From the NCBI GenBank assembly GCA_016280525.1, contig JAEEGW010000384.1, positions 1 to 5,643 on the forward strand: a stretch of 5,643 nucleotides of DNA, in the 5' to 3' direction. The position numbers and the translations under genes are program-made. Source of the DNA: Clostridiales bacterium. Its GTDB lineage: Bacteria; Bacillota; Clostridia; Oscillospirales; CAG-272. The notes beneath the pieces were generated by a model. It saw only the letters and a list, made by a program, of their open reading frames with translations, searched no databases and was not told where the DNA came from. Positions 5,369 through 5,643 of this stretch are shown here, piece by piece (position 1 is the first letter of the stretch; every line of letters begins with the position of its first letter).

Positions 5369-5392
5369 GGGCGACCATTGGTCGCCCTTTTT
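5369..5392 (+). terminator. Terminator-like repeat unit GGGCGACC-ATT-GGTCGCCC-T5
   Basis: A perfect 8-bp GC-rich stem with the triloop ATT is directly followed by five T (5388-5392), a textbook intrinsic terminator on the plus strand although no gene precedes it closely. It is preceded by TTGTAGG, as in a repeat unit I recall from many clostridial intergenic regions (inference). A decayed copy sharing ACCATTGG and a T-run lies at 5505-5529. Confidence 0.6.
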
Positions 5393-5408
5393 ATCTTTCC
5401 CTATTTTG

Positions 5409-5497
5409 CCTCCCTCACCGAGGGAGGTGGCACGGCTCTGCCGTGACGGAAGGAGTGACTCCTTCAGTCGCCGAGGCGACAGCTCCCCCGGAGGAGC
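5409..5497. repeat. Five-hairpin repeat element (CTCCCTC...GGCACGG type)
   Basis: Five stems follow each other almost without spacers: CCTCCCTC-ACC-GAGGGAGG (5409-5427), CACGGC-TCT-GCCGTG (5431-5445), GAAGGAG-TGA-CTCCTTC (5449-5465), GTCGC-CGAG-GCGAC (5467-5480), and GCTCC paired with GGAGC (5482-5497). The first four are perfect. This ordered chain resembles a modular intergenic repeat family seen widely in Oscillospiraceae-type genomes (from memory, not checked). Perfect pairing in four separate stems argues for selection or recent arrival. It is non-coding, and whether it acts as RNA or DNA is unknown. Confidence 0.65.
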
Positions 5498-5504
5498 CGC
5501 TGCA

Positions 5505-5529
5505 GGACAACCATTGGCCGCACTTTTTT
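5505..5529 (+). repeat. Degenerate copy of the 5369-5392 unit
   Basis: GGACAACCATTGGCCGCAC followed by TTTTTT keeps the central ACCATTGG and the T-run of the unit at 5369-5392, but the stem is broken by several changes (GGCGACC became GACAACC, and GGTCGCCC became GGCCGCAC). It looks like an older, decaying copy of the same unit. Confidence 0.4.
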
Positions 5530-5560
5530 GCCTTCCCCTTTTGGGGCGCGACGCGTTAAG

Positions 5561-5584
5561 AAAACTCCACGGTGTGGAGTTTTT
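5561..5584. terminator. Perfect bidirectional terminator hairpin
   Basis: AAAACTCCAC (5561-5570) pairs over all 10 bp with GTGGAGTTTT (5574-5583) around the loop GGT. Five T follow on the plus strand (5580-5584), and on the minus strand the four A of 5561-5564 become a T-run. It could stop transcription from both sides, for example from a gene beyond the window edge on the minus strand. Confidence 0.62.
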
Positions 5585-5589
5585 AGCGA

Positions 5590-5606
5590 GGGGTTCTTTG
5601 AACCCC
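5590..5606. repeat. Perfect triloop hairpin GGGGTTC-TTT-GAACCCC
   Basis: This is a 7-bp perfect stem around TTT, only 6 bases after the terminator hairpin at 5561-5584, with no T-run of its own. Confidence 0.6.
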
Positions 5607-5619
5607 GGCAAGCGGTGAA

Positions 5620-5634
5620 GCGATCTGTGATCGC
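5620..5634. repeat. Perfect triloop hairpin GCGATC-TGT-GATCGC
   Basis: This is a 6-bp perfect stem around TGT, the last of the series, at the window edge. The GATC ends of the arms mirror those of the hairpin at 5104-5118. Confidence 0.6.
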
Positions 5635-5643
5635 GAACCGGGC

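Larger units (their letters stand above)
4999..5643. repeat. Non-coding mosaic of GC-rich inverted repeats
   Basis: This 645-base stretch, reaching the window edge, holds no supported gene. Frames stay open on both strands only because the sequence is GC-rich; their translations are low-complexity (Arg, Gly, Pro, Ser) with no ribosome binding site or domain. Instead there is a chain of perfect stems: 5051-5067, 5104-5118, 5133-5155, 5262-5275, 5369-5387, five hairpins across 5409-5497, 5561-5583, 5590-5606 and 5620-5634. Many have loops of exactly three bases. From memory of such genomes, similar units (GTAGGGGCG...CGCCC; CTCCCTC...GAGGGAGG followed by GGCACGG...CCGTG) recur between genes in Oscillospiraceae and relatives, so this is probably a pile-up of dispersed repeats. 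A database comparison was not possible here. Confidence 0.7.

Noticed and set aside
5409..5497. CRISPR array or tRNA cluster
   Set aside because: The stems differ from each other, there are no equal repeats with unique spacers, and no cloverleaf or CCA end can be drawn.
5072..5618. Long open frames on both strands in the repeat mosaic (plus 5118-5618, minus 5611-5072)
   Set aside because: Both run through perfect hairpins and terminators, give low-complexity Arg/Gly/Pro/Ser sequence, and have no ribosome binding site. Similar translations are, as far as I recall, common spurious predictions from these repeats.

Overview
The window looks like a piece of chromosome from an uncultured, gut-type member of the Clostridia (Oscillospiraceae/Christensenellales-like). 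This is inferred from three things: a single-chain clostridial-type PurL, a compact C1-folate operon with AGGAG-type ribosome binding sites and heavy use of ATA for isoleucine, and a 3' flank packed with the GC-rich hairpin repeats that are common between genes in these bacteria. No RNA gene, transposase, CRISPR array or phage gene was found.

Left part (1-3636): three tightly packed plus-strand genes. They are the 3' end of purL (FGAM synthase, glutaminase domain), glyA (serine hydroxymethyltransferase) and fhs (formate-tetrahydrofolate ligase), separated by 11 and 15 nt and closed by a strong intrinsic terminator. They make sense together. GlyA and Fhs charge tetrahydrofolate with one-carbon units and GlyA supplies glycine; both products are needed for the purine ring that PurL helps build.

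Middle part (3637-4311): about 675 nt with no conventional gene but much regulatory structure. On the minus strand there is a consensus promoter (TTGACA, 17 nt, TATAAT) whose spacer holds a LexA/SOS-type box, GAAC-N4-GTTC. Downstream of it lie three hairpins and no convincing protein gene. Next comes an 18-bp palindrome, then a strong plus-strand promoter leading into a long hairpin that would cover the ribosome binding site and start region of a possible 36-residue peptide, then a weak terminator-like hairpin.

Right part (4312-5643): a secreted lipoprotein of unknown function (228 aa) whose stop codon runs directly into a non-coding mosaic of at least a dozen inverted repeats. Many of these are perfect stems around exactly three unpaired bases, and several are followed by T-runs. 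No gene is supported in the last 645 bases.

The most interesting parts are the SOS-type promoter with no obvious gene, the translation-masking hairpin ahead of the lipoprotein gene, and the triloop hairpin mosaic.
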